Below, in pieces: positions 24,932 through 32,454 of a DNA stretch of 64,000 bases. A program made the translations under genes and the position numbers. This DNA is from an uncultured Eubacteriales bacterium (GTDB taxonomy: Bacteria > Bacillota > Clostridia > Lachnospirales > Lachnospiraceae). The stretch is taken from positions 1 through 64,000 of the forward strand of contig OMYS01000003.1 of assembly GCA_900315305.1 (NCBI GenBank), read 5' to 3'. Position 1 is the first letter of the stretch. Every line of letters starts with the position of its first letter. The notes below the pieces were generated by a model. It searched no databases. It saw only the letters and a program-made list of their open reading frames with translations, and was not told where the DNA came from.

Positions 24932-25944
24932 TTCCCGTCCTTCATTGAATACGTCCATTTCTGGTATTCTTTATGCTTGATAATCTCTTCGAGTCCCCTG
25001 ACCGTACTGTACTCATAATTCCCGGACAGGTTGATCCTGCACTCGAGAATCCGGCTCAGATACTGATCAATGCCGGGGATTCTCGATGTTCCACCGGTCA
25101 GATAGATGCCTTCGTCCATCAGGTTCTTGGAGACCTGGGGAGGCATGCGCTCGATCAGCGTGCGGATCTCTTCCGCTCCCTTCCGGACACAGGTCTCGAC
25201 GGCCTCACTGACGAGCCCGGATGGAATCTCCTCCTCACGGGGAAGCCCGGAGAGCGCGTCCATGCCGACGACCTTCCTGGATTCCGGTGTCCCGCTCATA
25301 TAAAAGGTAGCGAGCACGGCCTTCAGGTTGCCGGCCGTTTTGGCCCCGATCATGAGACCGCGCTCCCTGCGGACCGCACCGAGAACGGCCTCATCCAGCT
25401 GCTGACCGCCGCATGCGACGGAGCTGCTGATAATGACCTGACCGGATGCAATCACGGACACCGAGGTGCTCTGGGCCCCCATGTTGAGGATCATGCTGCC
25501 TCTGGTCCGGAGAATCGGAATGCCGAGCGATATGGCATCACAGATCGGTCTGTCCGCCATGAATGTTCTCTGGCTTCGCAGTCCCCCTGCGCCGCATGCC
25601 GCGTAATAGGCCCGCTTTTCAAGCCCGGACATATTGACCGGGACTGAGAAGCAGATAGCCGGACTGCTGTTCATATGAGGGTCTGTCCTTTGCAGAAGGA
25701 GACGGAGCAGCATACCGACCTCATCGACATCCGCAATCCTTCCATCGGCAACCGGAGAATCAACGACAATCTCAGGCGGTGTCTTTTCATACATTTCAAA
25801 CGCATCGTTGCCGGCCGCGATGACCTGATGCCCGTTTCTCACGGCAATCATGTTTTTTTCCACGAGCAGTCTGTTTTTCCGCAGACTGTATATCTTGACA
25901 GCGCTGGTCCCGAGATCAACGCCAAATGTGTTTTTTGTGAGCAT
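24928..25944 (-). CDS. mreB: Divergent MreB/Mbl-like actin homologue
   Basis: 338 residues, the right length and position (just before mreC). Actin-fold landmarks are recognisable but drifted: phosphate-1 is FGVDLGTSAVKIYS, phosphate-2 is LNMGAQSTSVSVIASG where MreB usually has a Gly-Gly-Gly-Thr-Thr-like turn, and the adenosine motif is YLTGGTSRIPGID. The C-terminus adds about 15 residues (KHKEYQKWTYSMKDGK). The gene order makes it the MreB of this operon; ATP binding or filament formation may be altered. It follows radC by nine bases. Confidence 0.85.
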   Translation of the reverse strand: MLTKNTFGVDLGTSAVKIYSLRKNRLLVEKNMIAVRNGHQVIAAGNDAFEMYEKTPPEIVVDSPVADGRIADVDEVGMLLRLLLQRTDPHMNSSPAICFSVPVNMSGLEKRAYYAACGAGGLRSQRTFMADRPICDAISLGIPILRTRGSMILNMGAQSTSVSVIASGQVIISSSVACGGQQLDEAVLGAVRRERGLMIGAKTAGNLKAVLATFYMSGTPESRKVVGMDALSGLPREEEIPSGLVSEAVETCVRKGAEEIRTLIERMPPQVSKNLMDEGIYLTGGTSRIPGIDQYLSRILECRINLSGNYEYSTVRGLEEIIKHKEYQKWTYSMKDGK

Positions 25945-25953
25945 TTTCCTTCC

Positions 25954-26673
25954 TCAGTTCCGCTGCCCCGCTGCTGTTCCCGGACTCCAGTATCCATCGT
26001 CTGCAAGAGACACATATCGTCTGTCTCCGATAATAATGTGGTCGACAAGCGATATGTCGAGCAGTTCCCCGGCCTCCCGGACCTTCTCCGTGATCAGGAT
26101 GTCCGCACGGCTCGGCGTGGGGTCTCCGCTCGGATGATTATGAACCAGAACGATATTGACAGCCCGCCAGCGGATTGCCGCAAGAAACAGGTCCCGGGTG
26201 GACAGAGGCGCCTCGCTGCAGGTCCCTCTCGTAATCAGCTCATCGCCGATGAAATGGCACCTGGAATCGAGCATCATACAGATGACATTCTCCTGCTCGT
26301 CATGGCGGAGGTGCTCCATATAATATCCTGCGACCGTTCCGGAATCCCGGACCGTCAGCGTGCTTCTCGCGTGCTGGCGGGCGGCCCGTGACGCAAGCTC
26401 GGCAAGGCACATCAGCTGAACGGCCTTGACCTCGCCGATTCCATTGATGCCGAGCAGCTGCTGCAGGGTCAGTGTTCTGAGCCCCGGAAGCCCGCATCCC
26501 GCCGGGCAGAGATCAAGAACCCTGCCGGCAAGTCCTTCTGCCGTCAGGCCTCTCGTCCCTGTGCGGAGAATCACGGCGATCAGCTCCGCATCCGTCAGTG
26601 CTGACGCTCCGTGTGCGAGGCAGCGCTCATATGGCCTCGCCGGATCCGTGTATTTTCTGTTTTTATGATCCAT
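25954..26673 (-). CDS. radC: RadC family protein (UPF0758)
   Basis: 239 residues. The N-terminal helix-hairpin-helix part (LLGINGIGEVKAVQLMCLAE, about 68-88) is followed by the JAB/MPN metalloprotease-like domain with HNHPSGDPTPSRADI (His-x-His...Asp, about 175-190). Despite the name it has no proven role in DNA repair. radC upstream of mreB is a common order in bacteria. It is the first gene after the promoter at 26723-26751. Confidence 0.95.
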   Translation of the reverse strand: MDHKNRKYTDPARPYERCLAHGASALTDAELIAVILRTGTRGLTAEGLAGRVLDLCPAGCGLPGLRTLTLQQLLGINGIGEVKAVQLMCLAELASRAARQHARSTLTVRDSGTVAGYYMEHLRHDEQENVICMMLDSRCHFIGDELITRGTCSEAPLSTRDLFLAAIRWRAVNIVLVHNHPSGDPTPSRADILITEKVREAGELLDISLVDHIIIGDRRYVSLADDGYWSPGTAAGQRN

Positions 26674-26722
26674 ATGCCCTTCTTCCCCCGTCTCAGGTTT
26701 ACCGGCGAATCAGAGCTACATT

Positions 26723-26751
26723 ATTTTACACTATTAAAGCAGGCCTTGCAA
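26723..26751 (-). promoter_or_regulatory. Promoter of the radC-mreBCD-mrdA-rodA-dacA unit
   Basis: On the minus strand: TTGCAA (26751-26746), 17 bases, TAAAAT (26728-26723), about 50 bases before the radC start. Confidence 0.7.
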
Positions 26752-26761
26752 GGGAGCCGGC

Positions 26762-27949
26762 TTATGCTTTGCGGGACGCGGCCCGTCCGGCCAGAATCCC
26801 CGTTGAAAACGCGAACTGCAGGTTAAAGCCCCCGCAGTGCCCCACGATATCGAGCATTTCCCCTGTGAGGAACAGCCCCGGAAGCATTTTGGCTTCCATT
26901 GTAGCCGGATCAATGTCTCTGACATCAATCCCTCCGGACGCGGCCTGCGCCTGCGTGATCGGCCTGGATCCGGTCACGCGGACGTCAAAGCATTTCAGCG
27001 CGTGCGGAAGGTCCGAGCTTTTGCTTAAGGAAATGACGGACGGAAGGAGCTTCTCCGGGATCAGGGCCCGGATCTGCTCCTCCGGGGCAAGCCCGGAACG
27101 GCCGGCCAGGAACTGCCTGAGCTCTTCTTCCTTACAAGAAGGCGCAAGATCAAGCCGGATCACCGTCCGTCTTCCTGCGTCAAGGGAGGCAAGTGCCTGC
27201 ATGCTGAGATTAAAGACGGCAATTCCGGAGAGAGCATCCTTAAGGAACTGAATCTGTCCGCGCTCCGCCGCAAGCACCTCATTTCCTGAGAGCAGGGATG
27301 CTGTCGCATGCGCACGGGTCCCCTCCCACGGCGAGACCGGCTTTTTGGCAATGACCAGGGGAACGAGAGCCGGACGGACCGGAACCAGCCGGAGTCCGGC
27401 CTGTCTGGCAAGGGCGTATCCGGCATTGTCCGATTCTTTATCCAGCGATGCGACCGAGCCGCACGAGAGAATCACGGCATCGGCCCTGTACTGCCAGCCA
27501 TCGGTGCGCACAAGAAAGGAGCCGTCATCGGCCCGCGAAAGCTTCCGCACCCGCTCTCCGAGCTTCATTTTGACATGTCTTTCCCCGAGCGCATCTGTGA
27601 GAACACGGAGCACAGACTGCGCCTGCTCGGATGCCGGGTACAGCCAGCCGTCAAAGCTGACGGTCAGAATGCCGAGCTCCCGATACCAGGCAAGAAGTGA
27701 AGAAAGCGGAAGGTTCCGAAAAACCTCCTCCGCAAATTCCGGATGAGTTCCATAATATTTTCCCTTCGGCGTGGCCTCATTAGCCAGATTGCACCGGCCA
27801 CCTCCCGTGCGAAGAAGCTTCCGGCCCGGCTTTTTCTCAGCCTCAAGCACGGTCACGTCAGCTCCGCATTTTGCGGCCTCGTATGCGGCGGCAAGGCCGG
27901 AGGCCCCTGCTCCGATAATAAGGATATGCCTTCCTGGATGATCCTTCAT
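26762..27949 (-). CDS. BaiN/HI0933-type flavoprotein (FAD-dependent oxidoreductase)
   Basis: I take the ATG at 27949 (MKDHPGRHILIIGAG), preceded by AAAGGGC, rather than the longer frame to 28054 that overlaps the upstream gene; 395 residues. The Rossmann motif ILIIGAGASGLAAA starts at about residue 9, with RTGGGRCNLAN (about 50) and the C-terminal GLFLTGEMLDIVGHCGGFNL typical of the HI0933/YhiN group. Members have been implicated in reductive steps such as bile acid dehydroxylation, but most have no known substrate. It is the last gene of the phoH unit. Confidence 0.9.
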   Translation of the reverse strand: MKDHPGRHILIIGAGASGLAAAYEAAKCGADVTVLEAEKKPGRKLLRTGGGRCNLANEATPKGKYYGTHPEFAEEVFRNLPLSSLLAWYRELGILTVSFDGWLYPASEQAQSVLRVLTDALGERHVKMKLGERVRKLSRADDGSFLVRTDGWQYRADAVILSCGSVASLDKESDNAGYALARQAGLRLVPVRPALVPLVIAKKPVSPWEGTRAHATASLLSGNEVLAAERGQIQFLKDALSGIAVFNLSMQALASLDAGRRTVIRLDLAPSCKEEELRQFLAGRSGLAPEEQIRALIPEKLLPSVISLSKSSDLPHALKCFDVRVTGSRPITQAQAASGGIDVRDIDPATMEAKMLPGLFLTGEMLDIVGHCGGFNLQFAFSTGILAGRAASRKA

Positions 27950-27963
27950 GCACTGCCCTTTCT

Positions 27964-29268
27964 TCAGATCCGGACGACGGTCGGGATCTGCACAAGATGC
28001 TTGTCCTTCATGCACTGCAGCGACATGAGAACGCCCAGCTTTGCCGATGGCCATGTGAGGCCTCCCTGGAAATAGACGGTATAGGGCGGTCGGATCGGTC
28101 CGTCTGCGGAGAGCTCAATTGAGGATCCCTCAACAAATGCACCGGCCGCCATGATGACCTGGTCGTCATATCCGGGCATGTCCCACGGCTCCGGTGTGAC
28201 GAAGGAATCCACCGGGGCACCCTTCTGGATGCCAGTGCAGAAAGCGATCACGCCCTCCGGACTGCCCAGTGTGATGGCCTGGATAATGTCATGCCGCTCC
28301 TCCGTACTGTCCGGAAGGCAGGCAAAGCCGAGCTTTTCGTAGAGATTGGCCGCAAACACAGCGCCCTTCAGCGCCGCTGCCGTGACAACCGGCGCAAGGA
28401 AGAAGCCTTCATAAAAGGATGTGTTGAGATTAAGGGACGGTCCGATCTCCGCGCCGAGCCCCGGACAGGTCATGCGGTAGGCCGCATTCTCCACGCACTC
28501 CTTTGTTCCCGCAATATAGCCGCCGCTCGGTGCAAGGCCGCCGCCCGGGTTTTTGATCAGAGAGCCGACAATCATATCGGCCCCGACATCAGACGGCTCC
28601 TTTGTCTCGACAAATTCGCCGTAGCAGTTGTCGACCATGACCTTGATGTCACTGCGGACCGATTTGACGCAGCGAATTGCCTCAGCGATCTGCGCAACCG
28701 AGAGTGTCCGCCGGTCCGCGTAGCCCTTGGAACGCTGAATCGCAACGAGCGCCGTCTTCGGTGTGATCGCCTTCCGGATTCCTTCAAGATCGAAATTTCC
28801 GTCCGGAAGCAGATCGACCTGCCGGTAGGTAACGCCGTATTCCGCGAGAGACCCTCTGGACGGGCGGATGCCGATGACCTCCTCGAGGGTATCATACGGC
28901 TTTCCGGAAACAGAGAGAAGCTCATCTCCCGGTCTCAGATTCCCGGCGAGTGCAATCGCCAGCGCGTGCGTCCCGCAGGCAATGAGCGGGCGGACGAGTG
29001 CCGCCTCCGTGTGGAAGGCAGCGGCGTAGACCTCCTCCAGACGGTCCCGCCCGAGATCATTGTATCCGTATCCGGTCGTTCCCGTGAGGCAGGCCTCACT
29101 GACCTTGCAGGTCTGAAAGGCATGAATCACCTTGAGCTGATTGTATTCCGCGCGGGCGTCAATCGCATCGAATCTGTCCTTCAGCGGTGCGAGGACCGAT
29201 TCTCCGAACTGAAGGACGTCCTCGTCAATGCCTGCTTCTGTGTACAGGCTTTTTGTCTCTGTATTCAT
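27964..29268 (-). CDS. PLP-dependent lyase, methionine gamma-lyase / aluminium-resistance family
   Basis: 434 residues. It matches the family called aluminium resistance protein or YnbB: CLTGTTGYGYNDLGRDRLEE, CGTHALAIALAGNLRPGDEL, then the PLP lysine in GSLIKNPGGGLAPSGGYIAG (about 236). PLP fold-type I. The family name comes from early clones; the real reaction is thought to be a C-S or related lyase step and is not settled. In many Firmicutes it lies next to miaA and hfq or lexA; here it follows miaA. AGGAGATACGAT precedes the ATG. Confidence 0.9.
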   Translation of the reverse strand: MNTETKSLYTEAGIDEDVLQFGESVLAPLKDRFDAIDARAEYNQLKVIHAFQTCKVSEACLTGTTGYGYNDLGRDRLEEVYAAAFHTEAALVRPLIACGTHALAIALAGNLRPGDELLSVSGKPYDTLEEVIGIRPSRGSLAEYGVTYRQVDLLPDGNFDLEGIRKAITPKTALVAIQRSKGYADRRTLSVAQIAEAIRCVKSVRSDIKVMVDNCYGEFVETKEPSDVGADMIVGSLIKNPGGGLAPSGGYIAGTKECVENAAYRMTCPGLGAEIGPSLNLNTSFYEGFFLAPVVTAAALKGAVFAANLYEKLGFACLPDSTEERHDIIQAITLGSPEGVIAFCTGIQKGAPVDSFVTPEPWDMPGYDDQVIMAAGAFVEGSSIELSADGPIRPPYTVYFQGGLTWPSAKLGVLMSLQCMKDKHLVQIPTVVRI

Positions 29269-29310
29269 ATCGTATCTCCTGTCTATTTCGTTATATAGCT
29301 TATCATCTCT

Positions 29311-30339
29311 TCAGGTTTCCAGGGGCCGCTGAATGGTGATATTTTCATTTGCCGGAATGATATTCTTATGGGCAAGGACCCGCATGATCTCCGAGAGAAT
29401 CCGGAAGGTGTCCTCCCCAAAGTCCCGGCGGTCCAGCCAGATGGCATCCTTCTCCCGCTTAAACCAGGTAATCTGCCGCTTGGCGTAGCGGCGTGAGTCC
29501 CGCTTGATGATCCGAACGGCCTCGTCAAGGCTCATCTCTCCGTCAAGCGCCGAGAGAATTTCCTTATATCCGATGCCCTGCATGGAGACGTCCTGCTTCG
29601 TCAGCCCCATCGCGCGCAGATACCGCACCTCATCCGCAAGGCCGGCCTCCATCATGAAGTCCACCCGGCGGTCGATCCGGTCATAGAGGACCTTCCGGTC
29701 GTCACTGATCACAAAAAATGCGAGGTCATATGGGCTCTCCCGCTCCTTCTCCCGTTCATTGTGGTCGGAAATGCGGGTCCCGGTCTCCTCGTAATATTCA
29801 ATCGCGCGGATCGTGCGCTTTCGATTGTTCGGGTGAATCGCCTCTGCGGAGACGGGATCGATTCTTGCGAGCATCTCATGCAAGAAGTCATTGCCCTTTT
29901 CTTCCGCGAGCCTTTCAAGCTCCTTTCTCCTCCCGCTGTCCGCCTCGGTGTCCTCAAAATCGATCTGCCGTGTGACGGCCTGAATATAAAAGCCGGTGCC
30001 TCCGCACAGAATCGGCAGCTTTCCGCGGCGCAGGATATCCCGGATGCAGGCCGTTGCCATCTCCGCATAGCGCGCGACGTCCATTGCCTCTTTCGGATCG
30101 ACGACGTCGATCATGTGATGCGGGACGCCGAGCATTTCCTCCAGCGTGACCTTCGCGGAGCCGATATCCATATAGCGGTAGACCTGCATGGAATCCGCGG
30201 AGACAACCTCTCCCCCGATCCGCCGGCCAAGCTCCGCTGCCAGCTCACTCTTTCCGCTGGCAGTCGGCCCGGCAATGACAATGAGCGGCGGCTTTCCCGG
30301 GCGGCTGATCCCCTGCTCCGTCTTCTCTTGACCTGTCAT
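29311..30339 (-). CDS. miaA: tRNA dimethylallyltransferase MiaA
   Basis: The P-loop VIAGPTASGKSEL, then DSMQVYRYMDIGSAKVT and the later GTGFYIQA and NNRKRTIRAIEYYEETG identify MiaA, which adds the dimethylallyl group to A37 of tRNAs reading UNN codons. I choose the ATG at 30339 (MTGQEKTEQG, 342 residues) since AAGGAG stands 12 bases before it; an in-frame ATG at 30369 would add ten residues but has no ribosome site. MiaB, which acts next on the same base, is coded about 5 kb upstream in the same unit. mutL precedes it, the usual mutSL-miaA order. Confidence 0.95.
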   Translation of the reverse strand: MTGQEKTEQGISRPGKPPLIVIAGPTASGKSELAAELGRRIGGEVVSADSMQVYRYMDIGSAKVTLEEMLGVPHHMIDVVDPKEAMDVARYAEMATACIRDILRRGKLPILCGGTGFYIQAVTRQIDFEDTEADSGRRKELERLAEEKGNDFLHEMLARIDPVSAEAIHPNNRKRTIRAIEYYEETGTRISDHNEREKERESPYDLAFFVISDDRKVLYDRIDRRVDFMMEAGLADEVRYLRAMGLTKQDVSMQGIGYKEILSALDGEMSLDEAVRIIKRDSRRYAKRQITWFKREKDAIWLDRRDFGEDTFRILSEIMRVLAHKNIIPANENITIQRPLET

Positions 30340-30383
30340 ATCCTTTTCAAGCTCCTTCCCGTCATTCATGTTTTAAGAGGCCG

Positions 30384-32450
30384 TTACACAATCCGCTTGA
30401 ACCGCTTCTCGAGGTCCTGGCGCGTAAATGCAATGATCGTCGGACGGCCGTGCGGGCAGTGATAGGGGTCCTCACAGTTCATCAGCTCATCGAGCAGCGC
30501 CTCCGCCTCGCGGAAGGAGAGCTTCTCTCCTCCCTTGACCGATGCCTTGCACGCCTCCGTCGCCACCCGATGTACGAAAATGTCGAGATCGGCAAGCTCA
30601 TCGCTCACCTCGATCTCACTTAAGAAATCACGGAACAGATCCGCGGAATCAATCGTACCCAGGGTGTACGGGACCGAGTGCACAGCAAATGAGCGGCCCC
30701 CGAACGGCTCGATATCAAAGCCGATCTTCGCGAAGGAATCCTTATAGTTAAGCAGAAGCATCTCCTGCCTTGCATCCGCCTGGAAAATGATCGGCGGGCT
30801 CACCTGCTGGGCGGCGATCTTCCGCTCTTTGTACTGCTTCATAAAGCGCTCGAAATTGACGCGCTCATGCGCGGCGTGCTGATCGAAGATGTACATCTTT
30901 CCGTCAAACTCACAGATCCAGTAGGTATTAAATACCTGACCGATGATCCGGCGGAGCGGCTTTGCCTGTGCGGAGAGAAAGGTTCCCTGAACCGGGACGC
31001 CCTCACGCCGCGAGGCGCAAGTCCCGCCGGAAGCCGGCATATTATCCTGCGTCTTTTCGGGCGCATCCTGTTCCCCGGCGGCCTGCGAGGGTTCGGACGG
31101 AGCAGTTGCAGACTTAAAAGTATCCGATTTCTCTGGAGCAGCTGTGTCTCCTGCGGATAATCCTGACGGAGCAGCTTCGGCCTCCGGAGCGACATCTCCT
31201 GACGGAGCAGCTGTTTTAGATGATAAAGCTGGCCGGCTCCCTGCGGTCTGTCTGTTCTGACAGTCTTTCGCCTGGGCAAAATCTTTTGTCTGCACAGAGC
31301 CGGAGTTTTTCCGGACATACGGCGCGGCCTCCTCCCGGAGCCGCTGGTTCTCTTCAGTAAAGGCGCGCGTCTCAAACGGCTGCGCCTTCAGCCTGTCCGC
31401 TTCTGTTTTCTTCCCCCGCTCCCTTTTGTCCGGCTCGTTCAGGGAAGAAAGAAGAACCATGTCGAGGTGCTCAAACGACTGCCTGACGGCATTCAGGACT
31501 GCCTGATAAATGCGCTTCTCGTCGGAGAACCGGACCTCCAGCTTCCGGGGATGTACATTGACATCGACCGCGCCACCGTCAATATCAAGAAACAGGCAGA
31601 CGAACGGATACTGGTGCTGCATCAGGCGGTTCCTGTACCCGTCCTCGATCCCGCGCGCGACGACGCGGCTTTCAATATAGCGCCCGTTGACATAGTAATT
31701 CTCAAAGCCTCTGTTCCCGCGGGAGACAGAAGGCTTTCCGATAAAGCCGTGGATATGAATTCCGTCCTCGCGGTAATCCGTCTCCACCAGCTCCGACACG
31801 ACCTCCCGGCCATAGATATGGTAAATGCAGTCCCTGAGGTTCCCGGAGCCGGTCGACTCGAGCTTTGTCTGCCCGCCGACCAGAAACCGGAAGGAAATGG
31901 ACGGGTTGGACAAAATGAGCTGCTCCACGAACGTGCCCACATGGGCGGCCTCCGTCATCGCCGTCTTCAGAAATTTGGCTCTCGCCGGCGTATTGTAAAA
32001 GAGGTCCCGGACGATCACGGTCGTGCCGTCCGGTGTGCCGACCGCCTCGTTCACGCGCGGCCGTCCGCCCTCGATGACGTACCGTCTGCCGGAGAGGTCC
32101 GCCGGCCGCTTGGTCAGAACCTCGACGCGGCTGACCGCTGCGATCGAGGAGAGCGCCTCTCCGCGGAAGCCGAGGGACGAGAGCGTATCGAGATCATTGA
32201 CCGTTGTAATCTTTGAGGTCGCGTGACTCTGAAACGCAAGCGGCAGGTCATCAGGCGCCATTCCCTTTCCGTTATCCGTGATCCGGACCATGGAAATGCC
32301 GCCGTCCCTGATTTCAATTGTGATTCTGTCTGCGCCCGCGTCGATTGAATTTTCCGTCAGCTCCTTCACGACAGACGCCGGCCGCTCGACGACCTCCCCG
32401 GCCGCAATTTTATCAATGGTCGACTGACTCAGTACATGAATTTCACTCAT
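30384..32450 (-). CDS. mutL: DNA mismatch repair protein MutL (nicking type)
   Basis: 688 residues. GHKL ATPase at the N-terminus: ELTENSIDAGADRI (about 28-41), DNGKGM, SLGFRGEALSSIAAV (about 93-107). A Pro/Ala/Ser-rich linker spans about 340-485. The C-terminal domain has DQHAAHERVNFE (about 527-538), the DQHA(X)2E(X)4E metal motif of MutL proteins that cut the new strand, as expected in a bacterium without MutH. The start is four bases after the mutS stop with GGAAGGGCT as ribosome site. Confidence 0.96.
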   Translation of the reverse strand: MSEIHVLSQSTIDKIAAGEVVERPASVVKELTENSIDAGADRITIEIRDGGISMVRITDNGKGMAPDDLPLAFQSHATSKITTVNDLDTLSSLGFRGEALSSIAAVSRVEVLTKRPADLSGRRYVIEGGRPRVNEAVGTPDGTTVIVRDLFYNTPARAKFLKTAMTEAAHVGTFVEQLILSNPSISFRFLVGGQTKLESTGSGNLRDCIYHIYGREVVSELVETDYREDGIHIHGFIGKPSVSRGNRGFENYYVNGRYIESRVVARGIEDGYRNRLMQHQYPFVCLFLDIDGGAVDVNVHPRKLEVRFSDEKRIYQAVLNAVRQSFEHLDMVLLSSLNEPDKRERGKKTEADRLKAQPFETRAFTEENQRLREEAAPYVRKNSGSVQTKDFAQAKDCQNRQTAGSRPALSSKTAAPSGDVAPEAEAAPSGLSAGDTAAPEKSDTFKSATAPSEPSQAAGEQDAPEKTQDNMPASGGTCASRREGVPVQGTFLSAQAKPLRRIIGQVFNTYWICEFDGKMYIFDQHAAHERVNFERFMKQYKERKIAAQQVSPPIIFQADARQEMLLLNYKDSFAKIGFDIEPFGGRSFAVHSVPYTLGTIDSADLFRDFLSEIEVSDELADLDIFVHRVATEACKASVKGGEKLSFREAEALLDELMNCEDPYHCPHGRPTIIAFTRQDLEKRFKRIV

Positions 32451-32454
32451 CTAT

